Assembly: GCA_024689985.1 (NCBI GenBank)
Contig: JAILCZ010000124.1
Location: forward strand, 1 to 38,032
Direction: 5' to 3'
DNA from: Bacteroidales bacterium
GTDB taxonomy: Bacteria; Bacteroidota; Bacteroidia; Bacteroidales; UBA932
Length of the DNA stretch: 38,032 nucleotides
Shown: in pieces, positions 9,424 through 21,861 of the stretch
How the letters are laid out: each line of letters opens with the position of its first letter
Position numbering within the stretch: position 1 is the first letter of the stretch
Made by a program: the position numbers and the translations under genes
Notes under the pieces: model-generated
The model's database searches: none
What the model was told of the DNA's origin: nothing
What the model saw: the letters and a program-made list of their open reading frames with translations, nothing else

Positions 9424-11235
9424 ATGGCGGAATATATAGTATCAGCAAGAAAATACCGTCCTGACTCATTTGAAACCCTTATCGGCCAGGACAATATCGC
9501 AAGGACCCTGAAGAACTCCATCCTCAGGGGACAACTGGCGCACGCATATCTTTTCTGCGGACCGAGAGGAGTCGGCAAGACGACCACGGCCCGCATCTTC
9601 GCGAAAGCCATAAACTGCTCCAATCCGAGCGAGGATATGGAGCCGTGCGGACAGTGCGAATCCTGCCTTTCATTCCAGGAAGGCCGTTCTTACTGCATCC
9701 ACGAGCTCGACGCCGCATCCAACAACGGAGTCGAAGACATAAAGGCCCTTATGGACCAGGTACAGATCCCTCCACAGGTCGGAAAGTACAGCGTCTATAT
9801 CATCGACGAGGTCCATATGCTCACGACGAACGCGTTCAACGCCTTCCTCAAGACCCTTGAGGAACCGCCTGCACACGCGATCTTCATTCTCGCCACCACG
9901 GAGAAGCACAAGATTCTCCCTACCATCCTCTCCCGCTGTCAGACCTACGATTTCAACAGGATCAGCATTCCTGACATCGTCCGCAACCTCAGAGACATCG
10001 CGGCGAAGGAAAACATCACCATCGACGACGAGTCCCTGCACATCATAGCGCAGAAGGCCGACGGCGCGATGCGTGACGCCCTTACGATCTTCGACCAGAC
10101 CGTGGCGTTCTGCGGTACCGACATCAAGTACGCCGACGTCATCCGCAACCTCAACGTCCTCGACTACGAATACACCTTCTCCCTCGTGGACGCCTTCCTC
10201 GCCGGAGACCACAGGACAGCCCTCCTCAAGTTCGACGAAATCCTCGCAAAGGGATTCAACGCAATCCACTTCATTTCGTCCCTCAGTTCACACCTTCGCA
10301 ACCTCGCCGTTGCAAAGACGGACGGACTGGAGTCCCTTCTCGAACTTCCGGATTCAATCAAGGAAAGATACCGTCTTCAGGCCCAGACCTGCACCCTCCA
10401 GTTCATCTACAGCGCCCTCGAAATCACGATGGCCTGCGAAAGCGGATACAAGGCTAGCCTGAACCCGAGACTCCATATCGAATTCACCCTGATGAAGCTC
10501 TGCTTCCTCAGCGGCGTACCGGCCACGACGGCCACGGCAGCGCCGAAACCTGTCGCATCAGCCCAGCCGGCCCCTCAGCCCGCTCCTGCACCAAAGCCGG
10601 AGCCTAAACCGGAGCCTAAACCGGAACCTAAGCCGGAGCCTAAACCGGAGCCAAAGCCGGAACCTAAACCGGAACCGGCTCCAGCACCAGCACCTGTTCC
10701 GGAACCAGCCCCAGCGCCAGCTCCGGAGCCAAAACAGGACGGCGAGTCTCCTCGAAAGAGGGTAAGACGTTCAGGCTCAGCCATCTCGATGTCAGCCATA
10801 ATGGAAGAGAAGCACGAGAAGGAAGCCGCAGTCAAGCCGACGGTCATCGACGAAAACGCGGAAGCCCCGTCAAACGAGAGCATTGCGGCAAAATGGGAAC
10901 TCCTGCCACAGGCATACAGCGCCCAGCCTCGTCTTGCGAACACCCTTGCGAACGCGAAGATCGCTATCACGGAAGACGGAGATGCCAAGGTCCTCACCTT
11001 CACGGTGATGAACGTGGCGCAGCGTGACTGGATCAAGGAAAAGATCATACACGACCTCGAAGGCCGTCTCCAGAAGGCCCTTGGCTCCACGAAGGTCCGC
11101 CTCGACGTGGATGTGGTAGTGGCCAAGGAAGTAGAAAAAAGAATTTACACACAGGTGGAAATGGCGCAGGACCTTATGTCCAAAAACGACGAGGTCTTGA
11201 AATTCGTCAAGGACTTCGACCTCGATACTAAGTAA
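9424..11235 (+). CDS. dnaX: DNA polymerase III subunit gamma/tau
   Basis: '[58 protein letters not shown]', '[47 protein letters not shown]'. Confidence 0.97.
   Translation: MAEYIVSARKYRPDSFETLIGQDNIARTLKNSILRGQLAHAYLFCGPRGVGKTTTARIFAKAINCSNPSEDMEPCGQCESCLSFQEGRSYCIHELDAASNNGVEDIKALMDQVQIPPQVGKYSVYIIDEVHMLTTNAFNAFLKTLEEPPAHAIFILATTEKHKILPTILSRCQTYDFNRISIPDIVRNLRDIAAKENITIDDESLHIIAQKADGAMRDALTIFDQTVAFCGTDIKYADVIRNLNVLDYEYTFSLVDAFLAGDHRTALLKFDEILAKGFNAIHFISSLSSHLRNLAVAKTDGLESLLELPDSIKERYRLQAQTCTLQFIYSALEITMACESGYKASLNPRLHIEFTLMKLCFLSGVPATTATAAPKPVASAQPAPQPAPAPKPEPKPEPKPEPKPEPKPEPKPEPKPEPAPAPAPVPEPAPAPAPEPKQDGESPRKRVRRSGSAISMSAIMEEKHEKEAAVKPTVIDENAEAPSNESIAAKWELLPQAYSAQPRLANTLANAKIAITEDGDAKVLTFTVMNVAQRDWIKEKIIHDLEGRLQKALGSTKVRLDVDVVVAKEVEKRIYTQVEMAQDLMSKNDEVLKFVKDFDLDTK
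10591..10737 (+). repeat. Degenerate 12-bp tandem repeat encoding (PEPK)n then PAPAP linker in DnaX
   Basis: Repeats of cc-gga/g-cct-aaa/g (PKPEPKPE...) followed by [18 protein letters not shown]. Confidence 0.9.
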
Positions 11236-11237
11236 AG

Positions 11238-12014
11238 ATGAAACTCAGAGCAGAAAACCTCGTCAAGAAATATGGCGTCCGCACAGTCGTCAAGGGCGTC
11301 TCAATGGAAGTTAACCAGGGAGAGATCGTAGGCTTCCTCGGCCCTAACGGAGCCGGAAAGACCACGAGTTTCTATATGATCACGGGACAGATCGTACCTA
11401 ACGGTGGTAAGATTTTCCTGGACGATGAGGAAATTACCAAGCTCCCTATGTACCAGAGGGCTCAGAGAGGCATCGGATACCTGCCTCAGGAGGCTTCTGT
11501 CTTCAGGAAGATGTCCGTTGAAGACAATATTATGTCAGTTATGGAGCTTTCCGATATGACCAAGGCGGAGCGCCAGGAAAGACTCGAAGACCTCATCAAC
11601 GAATTCAACCTCTCTAAGGTGCGCAAGAGCCTGGGAATACAGCTCTCGGGAGGTGAGCGCCGCCGCTGCGAAATTGCACGCGCCCTCGCCATCGACCCTA
11701 AGTTCATTCTTCTCGACGAACCGTTCGCCGGCGTCGATCCTATCGCCGTCGAAGACATCCAGTTCATCATCGCAAAGCTCAAGTACCGCAACATCGGCGT
11801 GATCATCACCGACCATAACGTCGGCGAGACTCTCGCCATCATCGACCGCGCCTACCTTCTCTACGAAGGTACCATCCTTCAGACAGGTACCCCGGAGACC
11901 CTCGCATCTGACGAGGACGTGCGCACTAAGTATCTCGGCTCCAACTTTACGCTAAAACGCTCCGCATCCGTCGAGCGTGCCCGAGCCGAATACGAAGCGA
12001 AGATGAAGAAATAA
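11238..12014 (+). CDS. lptB: LPS export ABC transporter ATP-binding protein
   Basis: '[50 protein letters not shown]', '[40 protein letters not shown]'; 2 nt after dnaX. Confidence 0.93.
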   Translation: MKLRAENLVKKYGVRTVVKGVSMEVNQGEIVGFLGPNGAGKTTSFYMITGQIVPNGGKIFLDDEEITKLPMYQRAQRGIGYLPQEASVFRKMSVEDNIMSVMELSDMTKAERQERLEDLINEFNLSKVRKSLGIQLSGGERRRCEIARALAIDPKFILLDEPFAGVDPIAVEDIQFIIAKLKYRNIGVIITDHNVGETLAIIDRAYLLYEGTILQTGTPETLASDEDVRTKYLGSNFTLKRSASVERARAEYEAKMKK

Positions 12015-12026
12015 TTCTATTTCAGT

Positions 12027-14207
12027 TTATCCTACTATCGAACCGTTTGTAACGGTCTCCTGCGGAGTGACGAAGCGCATCTTGCCGTCGCCCTGCTGAG
12101 CCATCAGTATCATACCCTTAGACTCTATGCCGCGGAGCATACGAGGCTTGAGGTTGGCGAGGATGACGATCTGCTTGCCGACCATCTCTTCAGGAGAATA
12201 GTGTTCAGCGATACCCGAAACGATGGTACGGGTGTCGATTCCAGTGTCAATCGTAAGCTTGAGAAGCTTGTCAGTCTTAGGCACGCGCTCTGCGGCGAGG
12301 ACCGTAGCAGTGCGGATGTCCATCTTCTCGAAGTCCTCATAGGTGCATTCCTCCTTCTGAGGAACGACCTTCTTGGCAGCCTCTGCGGCAGCTGCGGCTT
12401 CCTTCTCTGCCTTGATCTTCTCAAGACGGTCGAGCTGAGCCTGGATGGCGTCATCCTCGATCTTTGCGAAGAGGAGCTCTGCTGCTCCGATCTCGTGTCC
12501 TTCAGGAAGGAGGTTCTCCTCACCGAGTCTTGCCCAAGTAAGGACGATGCCGCTCTGAGGAGCCTGAGGTGCGTCTGCATCGACAGTATGAAGGGCCTCG
12601 CACTCGCCAGGCTTGTATGTGTTGACAGTTTCCTGCTCACCCTTGCGGTGGTCAGTACCTGCATAGAGGGAAACGCCGAGCATATTGCGGAGTTTCTCTG
12701 CTGCGAACGGTGTGAACGGCTCGAATGCGACCGCAAGGTCAGCGCAGATCTGGAGGCAGACATTGAGGATCGTGGCCGTACGGGCCATATCGGTCTTTGC
12801 GACCTTCCAAGGCTCTGAATCAGAGATATACTTGTTTCCGAGGCGGGCGATTTCCATAGCGTCCTTGAGGGCCTCGCGGAAATGGTAGCCTTCGAGGTTA
12901 GCCTCGAGAGACTTCTTGATCTCAGGAACCTGGGCGAGGGTCTCCCTGTCGATAGGGAGCAGTTCGCCTGCAGCAGGGACCTTGCCGCCGAAATACTTGT
13001 GAGTAAGTACGATGGCGCGGTTCACGAAGTTTCCGAAGATCGCCACGAGCTCTGAATTGTTGCGTGTCTGGAAATCCTTCCAGCTGAAGTCGTTGTCCTT
13101 GGTCTCAGGAGCGTTTGCAGTGAGCACGTAACGGAGGACATCCTGCTTTCCAGGGAAGTCCACGAGGTATTCGTTTGCCCATACCGCCCAGTTGCGGGAA
13201 GTAGAGATCTTGCCGCCCTCGAGATTGAGGAACTCGTTCGCAGGAACGTTGTCAGGAAGGATGTATCCGTCGCCGTAAGCCTTCAGCATTGAAGGGAAGA
13301 CGATGCAGTGGAATACGATGTTGTCCTTTCCGATAAAGTGTACGAGCTTGGTATCCTCGCTCTTCCACCACTTCTCCCAGCTGTTAGGAAGAAGTTCCTG
13401 GCTGTTGCTTATATATCCGATAGGTGCGTCGAACCATACGTAGAGGACCTTTCCTTCAGCTCCTTCAACAGGAACAGGGACACCCCACTCGAGGTCGCGG
13501 CTGACGGCACGAGGCTGAAGACCTCCGTCGATCCAGCTCTTGCACTGACCGTAAACAGTGCTTCTCCACTCCTTGTGGCCTTCGAGTATCCACTGACGGA
13601 GCCACTCCTCATACTTGTCGAGAGGAAGATACCAGTGAGTCGTCTTTCTCTTCTCAGGCTGGGCACCGCTCAGGGTTGAACGAGGGTTCACGAGCTCATC
13701 AGGGCTGAGGGTGCTGCCGCACTTCTCGCACTGGTCGCCGTAAGCGTCAGGATTGCCGCACTTAGGGCAGGTTCCGACGATGTAACGGTCTGCGAGGAAG
13801 GTCTTTGCTTCCGGATCGTAATACTGCTCGCTCTCCTTCGTGATGAACTTCTCATTGTCGAAAAGACGGCGGAAGAATGACGAAGCGTTTGCCTCGTGCA
13901 CCTTCGAAGAAGTCCTGGAGTAGATGTCGAAGTTGATTCCGAGACCCGTGAAAGAGTCCTTGATCATCTTGTGGTACTTATCTACGATATCCTGTGGGCT
14001 GCAGCCCTGCTGGCGTGCCTTGATAGTGATAGGAACACCGTGCTCATCAGATCCGCAGATATAGAGTACGTCCTCTCCCTTCATCCTGAGATATCTCACA
14101 TAGATATCGGCAGGCACATACACACCCGCAAGATGTCCGATGTGCACCGGTCCGTTTGCATACGGAAGGGCGCAAGTCACCAATGTTCTTTTACTTTTGT
14201 TTGCCAT
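12027..14207 (-). CDS. metG: Methionyl-tRNA synthetase with C-terminal tRNA-binding domain
   Basis: '[50 protein letters not shown]', '[12 protein letters not shown]', C-terminal '[28 protein letters not shown]'. Start moved to ATG 14207. Confidence 0.96.
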   Translation of the reverse strand: MANKSKRTLVTCALPYANGPVHIGHLAGVYVPADIYVRYLRMKGEDVLYICGSDEHGVPITIKARQQGCSPQDIVDKYHKMIKDSFTGLGINFDIYSRTSSKVHEANASSFFRRLFDNEKFITKESEQYYDPEAKTFLADRYIVGTCPKCGNPDAYGDQCEKCGSTLSPDELVNPRSTLSGAQPEKRKTTHWYLPLDKYEEWLRQWILEGHKEWRSTVYGQCKSWIDGGLQPRAVSRDLEWGVPVPVEGAEGKVLYVWFDAPIGYISNSQELLPNSWEKWWKSEDTKLVHFIGKDNIVFHCIVFPSMLKAYGDGYILPDNVPANEFLNLEGGKISTSRNWAVWANEYLVDFPGKQDVLRYVLTANAPETKDNDFSWKDFQTRNNSELVAIFGNFVNRAIVLTHKYFGGKVPAAGELLPIDRETLAQVPEIKKSLEANLEGYHFREALKDAMEIARLGNKYISDSEPWKVAKTDMARTATILNVCLQICADLAVAFEPFTPFAAEKLRNMLGVSLYAGTDHRKGEQETVNTYKPGECEALHTVDADAPQAPQSGIVLTWARLGEENLLPEGHEIGAAELLFAKIEDDAIQAQLDRLEKIKAEKEAAAAAEAAKKVVPQKEECTYEDFEKMDIRTATVLAAERVPKTDKLLKLTIDTGIDTRTIVSGIAEHYSPEEMVGKQIVILANLKPRMLRGIESKGMILMAQQGDGKMRFVTPQETVTNGSIVG

Positions 14208-14218
14208 ATATATAAATT

Positions 14219-16267
14219 TTAATCTTCTCTTTCTCTTCCGAGCTTCACCCGTACTGCGAGCCACTTTTCCTGCAGTTTCTTGAGCGTTACCAGATTCTCC
14301 ATCAGGTGTTCAGGATCAGAATTCAACTTTTCCTTCACTTCCTTGAGCTTGAATTCCAGCCTCTTCTCATTGTAGGCCATAATGCTCTTCGGCACCGAAT
14401 TCACGAGCCAGGAGCCCTTGGCCATCATCGACTTCTCGAACTTGTCCACCGTGATCTTGTACTTGCTGACAGACAGGTTTGCCGTCACCGTCCTCACGAT
14501 GTCGTCCTCGCAGTTCAGAAGGCTTTTCAGGATTGCATCCTGCTCATACCCCTTGTCGAAGTAGCCTTCCATATATTTGTCATAGACCTTCCTGTAACAT
14601 TCGTTGATGAAGGTCGTATTGTCTTCGCTGAACGCAGCGTCGATGTACTCCGCCACCGTCATACTCTGCTCGTCACCGGTAAGCTTCTTGGTGAGCTTCT
14701 CGAAAGGCATCATCTCGGTTCCGTCCGTGAGCAGGAAGGATACCAGCTCCCTCTCTGACGGACCGACCAGGGTATTGGTCTCATACTGCTGCATCGGGTC
14801 CTTGAGGACAGACGGAGCAGGTGCCGGAGCGGGCGCCGTCGCATTTCCGGAGGCGACAGCCTGATAACCCGGAACGGCATTCGAACCGACTGCACCGGGA
14901 GCCGGCTTGAACCCGGACTCGCGCCTCTGCCTCTCCTGGGCCTTGCGCTCATCCTCTATCAGGCGCCTGAGGGTAGTGTTCACTCTGTCAGCGATGATGT
15001 TCTGGTCCATATTCAGCTTATGGGCCGTAGTTTCTATGTAAACGGTACGCTTGATGGCGTCAGGGATGCCTGCAATCGTATCGGCGATTTCATTGATCAG
15101 CTCAGCCCTCCTTATCGGATCATCCTGCGACTCCTTGAGGAGCTGGTCCGTCATAAAGTCGATGAAATCCTGTTCATTCTCCGCGATGAAGGTCTCCACC
15201 TCCTCGAGGGTATGCTTGCGGGCATAGGAATCAGGATCGTCACCGTCAGGAATGAAGAGAAGCTTCACGTTCATTCCGGCCTTGAGTAGCATTCCGATTG
15301 CGCGGAGGGATGCGTGGACGCCGGCATTGTCGCCGTCATACATCACGGTCACGTTCTCCGTGAACCTGTGGATCAAGCTTATCTGGCCGTCAGTGAGGGA
15401 TGTACCGCTGGAAGCAACGACATTCTTGATGCCGAGCTGATGCATTGAGAGCACATCCAGATAACCCTCGACGAGGAAGCACTTGTCCTTGCGGGAAATC
15501 TCCTGCTTCGCGAACCAAAGGCCGTAGAGAGACTTGTTCTTCACATAGATCTCGCTTTCCTTCGAGTTCACGTACTTTGCCACGGTCTCGGACTTCTCCT
15601 TCAGGAGGGTCCTGGCACCGAAGGCTATGACGCGGCCGGTAACGGAATGTATCGGGAAGACCACGCGGTTGTAGAACCTGTCATTGACAGTTCCGTCCTC
15701 GAACTGGGCGCAAAGGCCCGTCTCAACCAGATATTCCGTCTTGTATCCTGCGGCTACGGCTGCATCCCTGAGGTTTGACTTACCCCTCGGAGCCCAGCCG
15801 AGACCATATTTTTCTATAGTTTCATCCTCGAGTCCCCTGGATTTGAAATAAGCGTAGCCGACAGCCCTTCCCTCCCCTTCCTTCAGGGCGTTGATGAAGA
15901 ACTTGTGGGCAAATTCGGAGACGATATAAAGGCTTTCGCTCTTCTGGCGGGCAGCAAGCTGCTCCGGAGTCTCTTCCTCCTCCTGGACCGGGATGTTATA
16001 TTTCTTTGCAAGGTAACGGAGGGCCTCCACATAGGTCATATGCTCGTATTCCATCACGAAGCTGACGGCCGAGCCGGCCTTTCCGCAACCGAAGCACTTG
16101 TAGATTCCCTTTGACGGAGTGACCACGAATGACGGGGTCTTCTCGCTGTGGAACGGACAACAGGCCTTCAAGCTCGAGCCTGCGCGCTTGAGCGTAACAA
16201 AGTCACCGACAACCTCCTCAATCCTGGCGGCGTCAATTATTCTGTCGACCGTTTCTTTTGGAATCAT
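14219..16267 (-). CDS. dnaG: DNA primase
   Basis: CHC2 zinc finger '[30 protein letters not shown]', Toprim '[30 protein letters not shown]...[12 protein letters not shown]'. Confidence 0.96.
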   Translation of the reverse strand: MIPKETVDRIIDAARIEEVVGDFVTLKRAGSSLKACCPFHSEKTPSFVVTPSKGIYKCFGCGKAGSAVSFVMEYEHMTYVEALRYLAKKYNIPVQEEEETPEQLAARQKSESLYIVSEFAHKFFINALKEGEGRAVGYAYFKSRGLEDETIEKYGLGWAPRGKSNLRDAAVAAGYKTEYLVETGLCAQFEDGTVNDRFYNRVVFPIHSVTGRVIAFGARTLLKEKSETVAKYVNSKESEIYVKNKSLYGLWFAKQEISRKDKCFLVEGYLDVLSMHQLGIKNVVASSGTSLTDGQISLIHRFTENVTVMYDGDNAGVHASLRAIGMLLKAGMNVKLLFIPDGDDPDSYARKHTLEEVETFIAENEQDFIDFMTDQLLKESQDDPIRRAELINEIADTIAGIPDAIKRTVYIETTAHKLNMDQNIIADRVNTTLRRLIEDERKAQERQRRESGFKPAPGAVGSNAVPGYQAVASGNATAPAPAPAPSVLKDPMQQYETNTLVGPSERELVSFLLTDGTEMMPFEKLTKKLTGDEQSMTVAEYIDAAFSEDNTTFINECYRKVYDKYMEGYFDKGYEQDAILKSLLNCEDDIVRTVTANLSVSKYKITVDKFEKSMMAKGSWLVNSVPKSIMAYNEKRLEFKLKEVKEKLNSDPEHLMENLVTLKKLQEKWLAVRVKLGRERED

Positions 16268-16917
16268 TAGTCTTCCTTGGTGTATTCTACCTCTTTGGCG
16301 TCTGAAATGCCAGATGTATCAAGTTTCGTAGGCTCCGAACGTTCCTCGTTAGCCTCTTCCCTCTGCCTTGTGAACTCTGCCTCGGCTGCATCCTTGGCCT
16401 TGTGGAGCCTATATGTCGATGCAAGCTCGGAGAATCCGTACATCACGAGAAGGATTCCGCAGAGAACCCTGATGAAGACCTCTCCTCCAGTACTGGTGAG
16501 AATCATAACCGCACCGAAGAACAGCAAAACCGGGACCAGAAGTCCGCCCCTTCCACTTCCGAGGAGTGCGGCCGACCCAAGCAGGGCCACGAACTGGATG
16601 ACGCAGAAGACAATCAGCAGGAAGGCGATGATCTTAGGGATGAAGGCTGCGATTCCCGCAGGATTCGAGAACAGGAGGATACCGATTATCACGTCGAGGA
16701 CGGCATTGGCCGACATCAGCGGAAGCGTGCCCTCTCCGCGCTTTGTCATAGCGAAAACGATAGACGCGATTCCGGCGGCGATGATTATCGCACCGATGAC
16801 CTTTGCGAGGGTCTCGAAGGCATCAACACGGCCAACGAACATAATCATTCCGATGGCGATTGCTGCAAGAGCCCTGAGGTAACTTGAAAACTTATTCTTA
16901 TAACCGAAGAGTATCAT
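16267..16917 (-). CDS. DUF308/HdeD-like membrane protein
   Basis: Several hydrophobic helices in HdeD-like pattern ('[39 protein letters not shown]'); stop overlaps dnaG start (TAATG). Confidence 0.7.
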   Translation of the reverse strand: MILFGYKNKFSSYLRALAAIAIGMIMFVGRVDAFETLAKVIGAIIIAAGIASIVFAMTKRGEGTLPLMSANAVLDVIIGILLFSNPAGIAAFIPKIIAFLLIVFCVIQFVALLGSAALLGSGRGGLLVPVLLFFGAVMILTSTGGEVFIRVLCGILLVMYGFSELASTYRLHKAKDAAEAEFTRQREEANEERSEPTKLDTSGISDAKEVEYTKED

Positions 16918-17002
16918 TTCAATTTGTCTTATATTAAAAATGCAAAATTATGAATTTTTAGGTAATTTCGCAGACATAGCCATACACAACTCGAACAACC
17001 TT

Positions 17003-18670
17003 ATGAAAACAGACATCGAAATAGCCCGTGAGGCCAGACTTCTTCCCATCGGAGAGATCGCCGGAAAGCTCGGAATCGCTTCCGAACTGCTTGAACCATA
17101 CGGCAAATACATCGCAAAGGTACCATATACGGAGATCGACGAAGAGAAGGTCAGAAGGAGCAAACTGATCCTGGTCACAGCCATAACTCCTACCAAGGCC
17201 GGAATCGGCAAGACCACGGTGTCCGTAGGCCTCGCCCTCGGTATGGCTAAAATCGGAAAGAACGCAGTCCTCGCCCTCCGCGAGCCGTCCCTCGGACCTT
17301 GCTTCGGAATGAAGGGAGGTGCTGCTGGAGGCGGATACGCCCAGGTCGTCCCTATGGACAAGATCAACCTCCATTTCACAGGAGACTTCCACGCCATCAC
17401 CTCAGCCGACAATATGATCGCGGCCCTTCTGGACAACTACATCTTCCAGCACCGCAAGGAAGGCTTCGGAATGAAGGAAATCCTCTGGAAGAGAGTCCTC
17501 GACGTCAATGACCGCTCCCTCAGGAAGATCGTCACCGGTCTCGGACCATACTCCAACGGAGTGCCTCAGGAGGCTGGATTCGACATCACCCCTGCATCCG
17601 AGATTATGGCCATCCTCTGTCTCTCGAAGGACCTCGAAGACCTCCGCAGAAGGATTGACAACATCCTCCTCGGCTACACCCTCGAGAACAAACCGTTCAG
17701 AGTCAAGGATATGGGAGTGGGCGGATCGATCGTCGCCCTCCTCAAGGACGCCATCAACCCGAATCTCGTGCAGACTACGGAGAACACCCCTGCATTCATC
17801 CACGGCGGACCGTTCGCAAACATCGCCCACGGCTGCAACTCCATCATCGCTACAAAGACGGCTATGACATACGGAGACTACGTGATCACCGAGGCAGGCT
17901 TCGCCGCAGACCTCGGAGCGGAGAAATTCTACGACATCAAGTGCCGCAAGAGCGGGCTCCAGCCAGCCCTCACCATCATCGTGGCCACTCTTCAGGGCCT
18001 CAAGATGCACGGTGGCATCCCTGTCGAAAAAATCAAGGAACCGTCAGAGGAAGGCGTCCGTAACGGCTTCGCCAACCTCGACAAACATATAGCGAACATC
18101 CAGGGCTTCGGCCAGACGGTACTGGTCTGCTTCAACCGCTTCGCAGCCGACACGGACGAGGAAATCGCCCTCGTGAAGGAGCACTGCAAGGCTCTCGGAG
18201 TGCCATTCGCCCTGAACAACGCATTCAACGAAGGCGGCACCGGTGCCGTTGACCTCGCCAACCTCGTGGTCGAGACCATCGACAAGAAACCGTCCGCCCC
18301 TCTTAAGTTAACATACGCCGACAACCAGACCATCCAGGAGAAGATCGAGGCCGTTGCGAAGAAGATCTACGGAGCAGCATCCGTAAGTTTCTCATCCGAG
18401 GCCCTCAAGAAGATCGACGAGGCCGTCTCGAGCGGATACGCCGACTTCCCTGTCTGCATCGCCAAGACGCAGTACTCCTTCTCACAGGACCCTACGAAAT
18501 ACGGAGTCCCTACGGGATTCAACTTCGACATCAAGGACATCGTGATAAATGCCGGTGCCGAAATGATCGTGGCCATAGCGGGAGACATCATCCGAATGCC
18601 GGGCCTTCCGGCTATACCTCAGGCTATGAAGATAGACGTGGTCAACGGCGAAATTGAAGGTTTGAGTTAA
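17003..18670 (+). CDS. fhs: Formate--tetrahydrofolate ligase
   Basis: '[77 protein letters not shown]'. Start placed at ATG 17003, giving 555 aa, typical for the family. Confidence 0.96.
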   Translation: MKTDIEIAREARLLPIGEIAGKLGIASELLEPYGKYIAKVPYTEIDEEKVRRSKLILVTAITPTKAGIGKTTVSVGLALGMAKIGKNAVLALREPSLGPCFGMKGGAAGGGYAQVVPMDKINLHFTGDFHAITSADNMIAALLDNYIFQHRKEGFGMKEILWKRVLDVNDRSLRKIVTGLGPYSNGVPQEAGFDITPASEIMAILCLSKDLEDLRRRIDNILLGYTLENKPFRVKDMGVGGSIVALLKDAINPNLVQTTENTPAFIHGGPFANIAHGCNSIIATKTAMTYGDYVITEAGFAADLGAEKFYDIKCRKSGLQPALTIIVATLQGLKMHGGIPVEKIKEPSEEGVRNGFANLDKHIANIQGFGQTVLVCFNRFAADTDEEIALVKEHCKALGVPFALNNAFNEGGTGAVDLANLVVETIDKKPSAPLKLTYADNQTIQEKIEAVAKKIYGAASVSFSSEALKKIDEAVSSGYADFPVCIAKTQYSFSQDPTKYGVPTGFNFDIKDIVINAGAEMIVAIAGDIIRMPGLPAIPQAMKIDVVNGEIEGLS

Positions 18671-19506
18671 TGAAGAACGTTTACGACAACCACAATCATT
18701 GTCAATTCTCGTTCGACGGAAAGAACACGACCGTCGAGCAGACCGCCAGGATGGCGGCATCAATAGGCCTTTCAGGAATGTGCTTTACGGACCATTGCGA
18801 CGTACACACTCCTCCTATGAAGGCAGCTTACGAAAATATGGTGCCGGAGACCTTCGACATTCCGGCTCAGCAGGCGGAAATCGACAGAGTCAACGCCCTT
18901 CTGCCTGGCTTCAGCATATTCAAGGGAATAGAGATCGGAGTACAGAAGCCTTACAGGGACGAAATCCGCAAGGTCATTGACGGCAACCGCTTCGACGAAA
19001 TCATTGCATCCTGCCACTACCTTGACGAAACTGACCCGTTCTGGGGCTCGTACTACCAGGGCAAGGACTGGAAGGAAGCCTACGGCCATTATCTCACGAC
19101 ACTCTACGAAGAGCTCGTATGGCTAGGCGACGACTTCGACATAATGGGCCACTACGACTACATCGTAAGATACGCCGACTATCCCGAGACCAGCATCCTC
19201 TACAAAGACTTCAGCGACATCCTCGATATGATTCTCAGGCTCCTCGCCCAGGAAGGCAAGGCCCTGGAAATCAACACGAAGACCTACCAGGAATACAATG
19301 GCAGGACTCCTGTCCTGGACGAAAACATCCTCAAAAGATACCGCGAACTCGGAGGAGAATTCATCAGCCTCGGCTCAGATTCGCACAAGGCCGACCACGT
19401 GGGCTTCAATTTCGAGAAGACGATAGCCTTCCTGCAAGCCCAGGGCTTCAGGTATCTGGTTCATTTTGAAAACAGGAAAGCCGTTCCTCTCAAGCCGGAA
19501 ATCTAA
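18670..19506 (+). CDS. PHP-domain histidinol-phosphatase-like protein
   Basis: 'YDNHNHCQFSFDGKNTTVEQ', 'TDHCDVHTP', 'IKGIEIGV'-like segment, 'GSDSHKADHVGFNFEKTI'; TAATG overlap with fhs. Confidence 0.85.
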   Translation: MKNVYDNHNHCQFSFDGKNTTVEQTARMAASIGLSGMCFTDHCDVHTPPMKAAYENMVPETFDIPAQQAEIDRVNALLPGFSIFKGIEIGVQKPYRDEIRKVIDGNRFDEIIASCHYLDETDPFWGSYYQGKDWKEAYGHYLTTLYEELVWLGDDFDIMGHYDYIVRYADYPETSILYKDFSDILDMILRLLAQEGKALEINTKTYQEYNGRTPVLDENILKRYRELGGEFISLGSDSHKADHVGFNFEKTIAFLQAQGFRYLVHFENRKAVPLKPEI

Positions 19507-21713
19507 TTCGCGACCTCAACGAGGAATTTGAGTCTTACAAGCCTTATCTCGATTTCGTCATAATCGGAACCGAGATCTTTTATTGCATCCTCAAGAGAAT
19601 CAGAAGAGGCTTCATCCTTGAAATAATCATAGATTTCATCCACCACGTCATCGTCCACCACCTGGCGGATGTAGTAGTTGATGTCCAGCTTCGTACCCGA
19701 AGCGACTATGGTTTCGATTTCGGAAAGCAGTTCTTCCATCGTCATACCCTTTGCATCCGCGATGTCGTCCAGGAAAAGCTTCCTGTCGATGCTCTGGATG
19801 ATATAAACCTTGTTAGGAGACTTGCTCACGGGAGCGTTCAGGACGAAGTCGTCCGGGCGGATGATGTCGTTCTCCTCCACATACTTGGCAATCAGGTCGA
19901 GGAAAGGCTTGCCGTATTTTCTGGCCTTGCCCTCGCCCACTCCCTGACAATTCTTGTAGAGTTCCTCTATCGTAAGAGGATAGGAAATCGTCATATCCTC
20001 CAGAGAAGGGTCTCCGAAGATGATCCAAGGCTGAACCTGAAGCTTGTGAGAGAGGCTCTTCCTCAGGTCCTTGAGCATCTGCAGAAGCACGGGATCCGCA
20101 CCTCCGCCGCCCTTCCCAGCTCCTGCAGGAATATCGTCCATATCGTCGTCATCCCCTCCGGACGAGAACTTCCTGTCCTCCACGAGATTGATTCTGTACG
20201 GATTGGCGTAGAACTTCTCTCCTTCCTCGGTGACATAGATGAAGCCGTATGACTCGATTTCCTTGTCAAGGATATGCAGGATTATGCCCTGATGTATGAC
20301 AGTAGCCCAGAATTTAGGGCTATGTGGCTTGCCGGCTCCGAATTCCTTCAGTTTGTCGTGATGATACGACTTGATGATGGAATTGGACTCGCCCGCAAGG
20401 ATGTTGGCAAGATGCTCTATCTTGAAATGCTCCGGAAGGGTATGGATCAGCCTGATCACCAGACACATATCCTCCCTGCCGTCGAACACAGGCTTCGGAT
20501 GGAGGCAGTTGTCGCAGTTACCGCAGTTGTCTTGGGTAAAATCTTCTCCGAAGTAATTGAGCAGCAGCTTTCTGCGGCACTGGCTCGACTCGGCGTATGC
20601 AGTAGTCTCGAGAAGGAGCTGCTTGCCGATTTCCTGCTCGGAAACAGGCTTGCCCTGCATAAACTTCTCGAATTTCTGGATGTCCTTATAACTATAATAT
20701 GTAATGCAGACTCCCTCCTGACCGTCTCGGCCGGCGCGGCCGGTCTCCTGGTAATAGCCCTCGAGGCTCTTAGGGATGTCGTAATGGATGACGAACCTTA
20801 CGTCAGGCTTGTCGATGCCCATTCCGAAAGCGATGGTGGCTACGATGACGTTCACCTCCTCCATCAGGAACTTGTCCTGGTTCTCCGCCCTGACCTTTGC
20901 CTCGAGGCCCGCGTGGTACGGAAGGGCCTTGATGCCGTTGATCTGCAGAAGGGCCGCAAGCTCCTCCACCTTCTTTCGGCTGAGACAATATATGATTCCG
21001 GACTTGCCAGGATTCTGCTTTATGTACTTTATGATATCCTTGTCCTGATCCACCTTGTCCCTTACCTCATAATAGAGGTTCGGACGGTTGAACGAAGACT
21101 TGAAGACCTTTGCGGAAGGCATCTTGAGGCTCTTGAGGATGTCGCTCTGCACCTTCGGAGTAGCCGTGGCCGTGAGTGCGATCATCGGCACCTTCTGTCC
21201 GATCTCTTCCACGATGTCCCTGATGCGCCTGTATTCAGGACGGAAATCGTGGCCCCATTCAGATATACAATGGGCCTCGTCTATGGCGAAGAAACTTATC
21301 TTGACCTTCTTCAGAAGATCCACGTTGTCCTGCTTGGTGAGTGTTTCAGGAGCCACATACAGGAGTTTCGTAGTACCGGAAATCAGATCTTCCGCCACCT
21401 CGGCAATCTGCTGCCTGTTGAGGGAAGAATTCAGGAAATGGGCAATTCCGTCATTGCCCGCGACGAATCCACGAATGGCATCGACCTGATTCTTCATCAG
21501 GGCAATTAGAGGCGATATGACAATCGCCGTTCCGGGCATAACCAGAGCCGGTAACTGATAGCAGAGCGACTTGCCACCACCCGTCGGCATAAGCACAAAC
21601 GCGTCGTTACCTGAGATCAGATGAGAAATTATCTGCTCCTGATCGCCCTTGAATGCGTCAAACCCAAAGAATTCCTTGAGTTTCGCGTGAAGCACTTCAG
21701 ATGTAATTTCCAT
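19503..21713 (-). CDS. recQ: ATP-dependent DNA helicase RecQ
   Basis: 'FDAFKGDQEQIISHLISGNDAFVLMPTGGGKSLCYQLPAL', 'FAIDEAHCISEWGHDFRPEYRR', 'QETGRAGRDGQEG', zinc cysteines 'CRRKLLLNYFGEDFTQDNCGNCDNC', C-terminal HRDC-like region. Start moved to ATG 21713. Confidence 0.96.
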   Translation of the reverse strand: MEITSEVLHAKLKEFFGFDAFKGDQEQIISHLISGNDAFVLMPTGGGKSLCYQLPALVMPGTAIVISPLIALMKNQVDAIRGFVAGNDGIAHFLNSSLNRQQIAEVAEDLISGTTKLLYVAPETLTKQDNVDLLKKVKISFFAIDEAHCISEWGHDFRPEYRRIRDIVEEIGQKVPMIALTATATPKVQSDILKSLKMPSAKVFKSSFNRPNLYYEVRDKVDQDKDIIKYIKQNPGKSGIIYCLSRKKVEELAALLQINGIKALPYHAGLEAKVRAENQDKFLMEEVNVIVATIAFGMGIDKPDVRFVIHYDIPKSLEGYYQETGRAGRDGQEGVCITYYSYKDIQKFEKFMQGKPVSEQEIGKQLLLETTAYAESSQCRRKLLLNYFGEDFTQDNCGNCDNCLHPKPVFDGREDMCLVIRLIHTLPEHFKIEHLANILAGESNSIIKSYHHDKLKEFGAGKPHSPKFWATVIHQGIILHILDKEIESYGFIYVTEEGEKFYANPYRINLVEDRKFSSGGDDDDMDDIPAGAGKGGGGADPVLLQMLKDLRKSLSHKLQVQPWIIFGDPSLEDMTISYPLTIEELYKNCQGVGEGKARKYGKPFLDLIAKYVEENDIIRPDDFVLNAPVSKSPNKVYIIQSIDRKLFLDDIADAKGMTMEELLSEIETIVASGTKLDINYYIRQVVDDDVVDEIYDYFKDEASSDSLEDAIKDLGSDYDEIEIRLVRLKFLVEVAN

Positions 21714-21861
21714 AGGCGCACACAGATTTGAATATGAATTTACTTGAAGTTTTTGACTAAAGCAATTTTTGTTGCCCGATTTCTCATTAAAATTGCGATA
21801 TTTGTAAGCCGCCGACACGGCTTGGACAAAACTGAAAACCAATAAAATCTAGTTTAAATAA

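Noticed and set aside
10575-11126. Gly/Ser-rich 183-aa - strand ORF ([11 protein letters not shown]...)
   Set aside because: Reverse-strand reading of the dnaX PEPK repeat; no independent support.
11129-11141. A-run 'gaaaaaag' in dnaX as a programmed -1 frameshift site
   Set aside because: The reading phase is GTA GAA AAA AGA, so A AAA AAG is not in the X XXY YYZ phase, and it lies near the 3' end of the gene rather than at the domain III boundary.
20274-21509. 411-aa + strand ORF antisense to recQ
   Set aside because: Lies entirely within the confidently identified recQ; long antisense ORFs arise here from the biased backbone codon usage, and the translation shows no recognisable domain.
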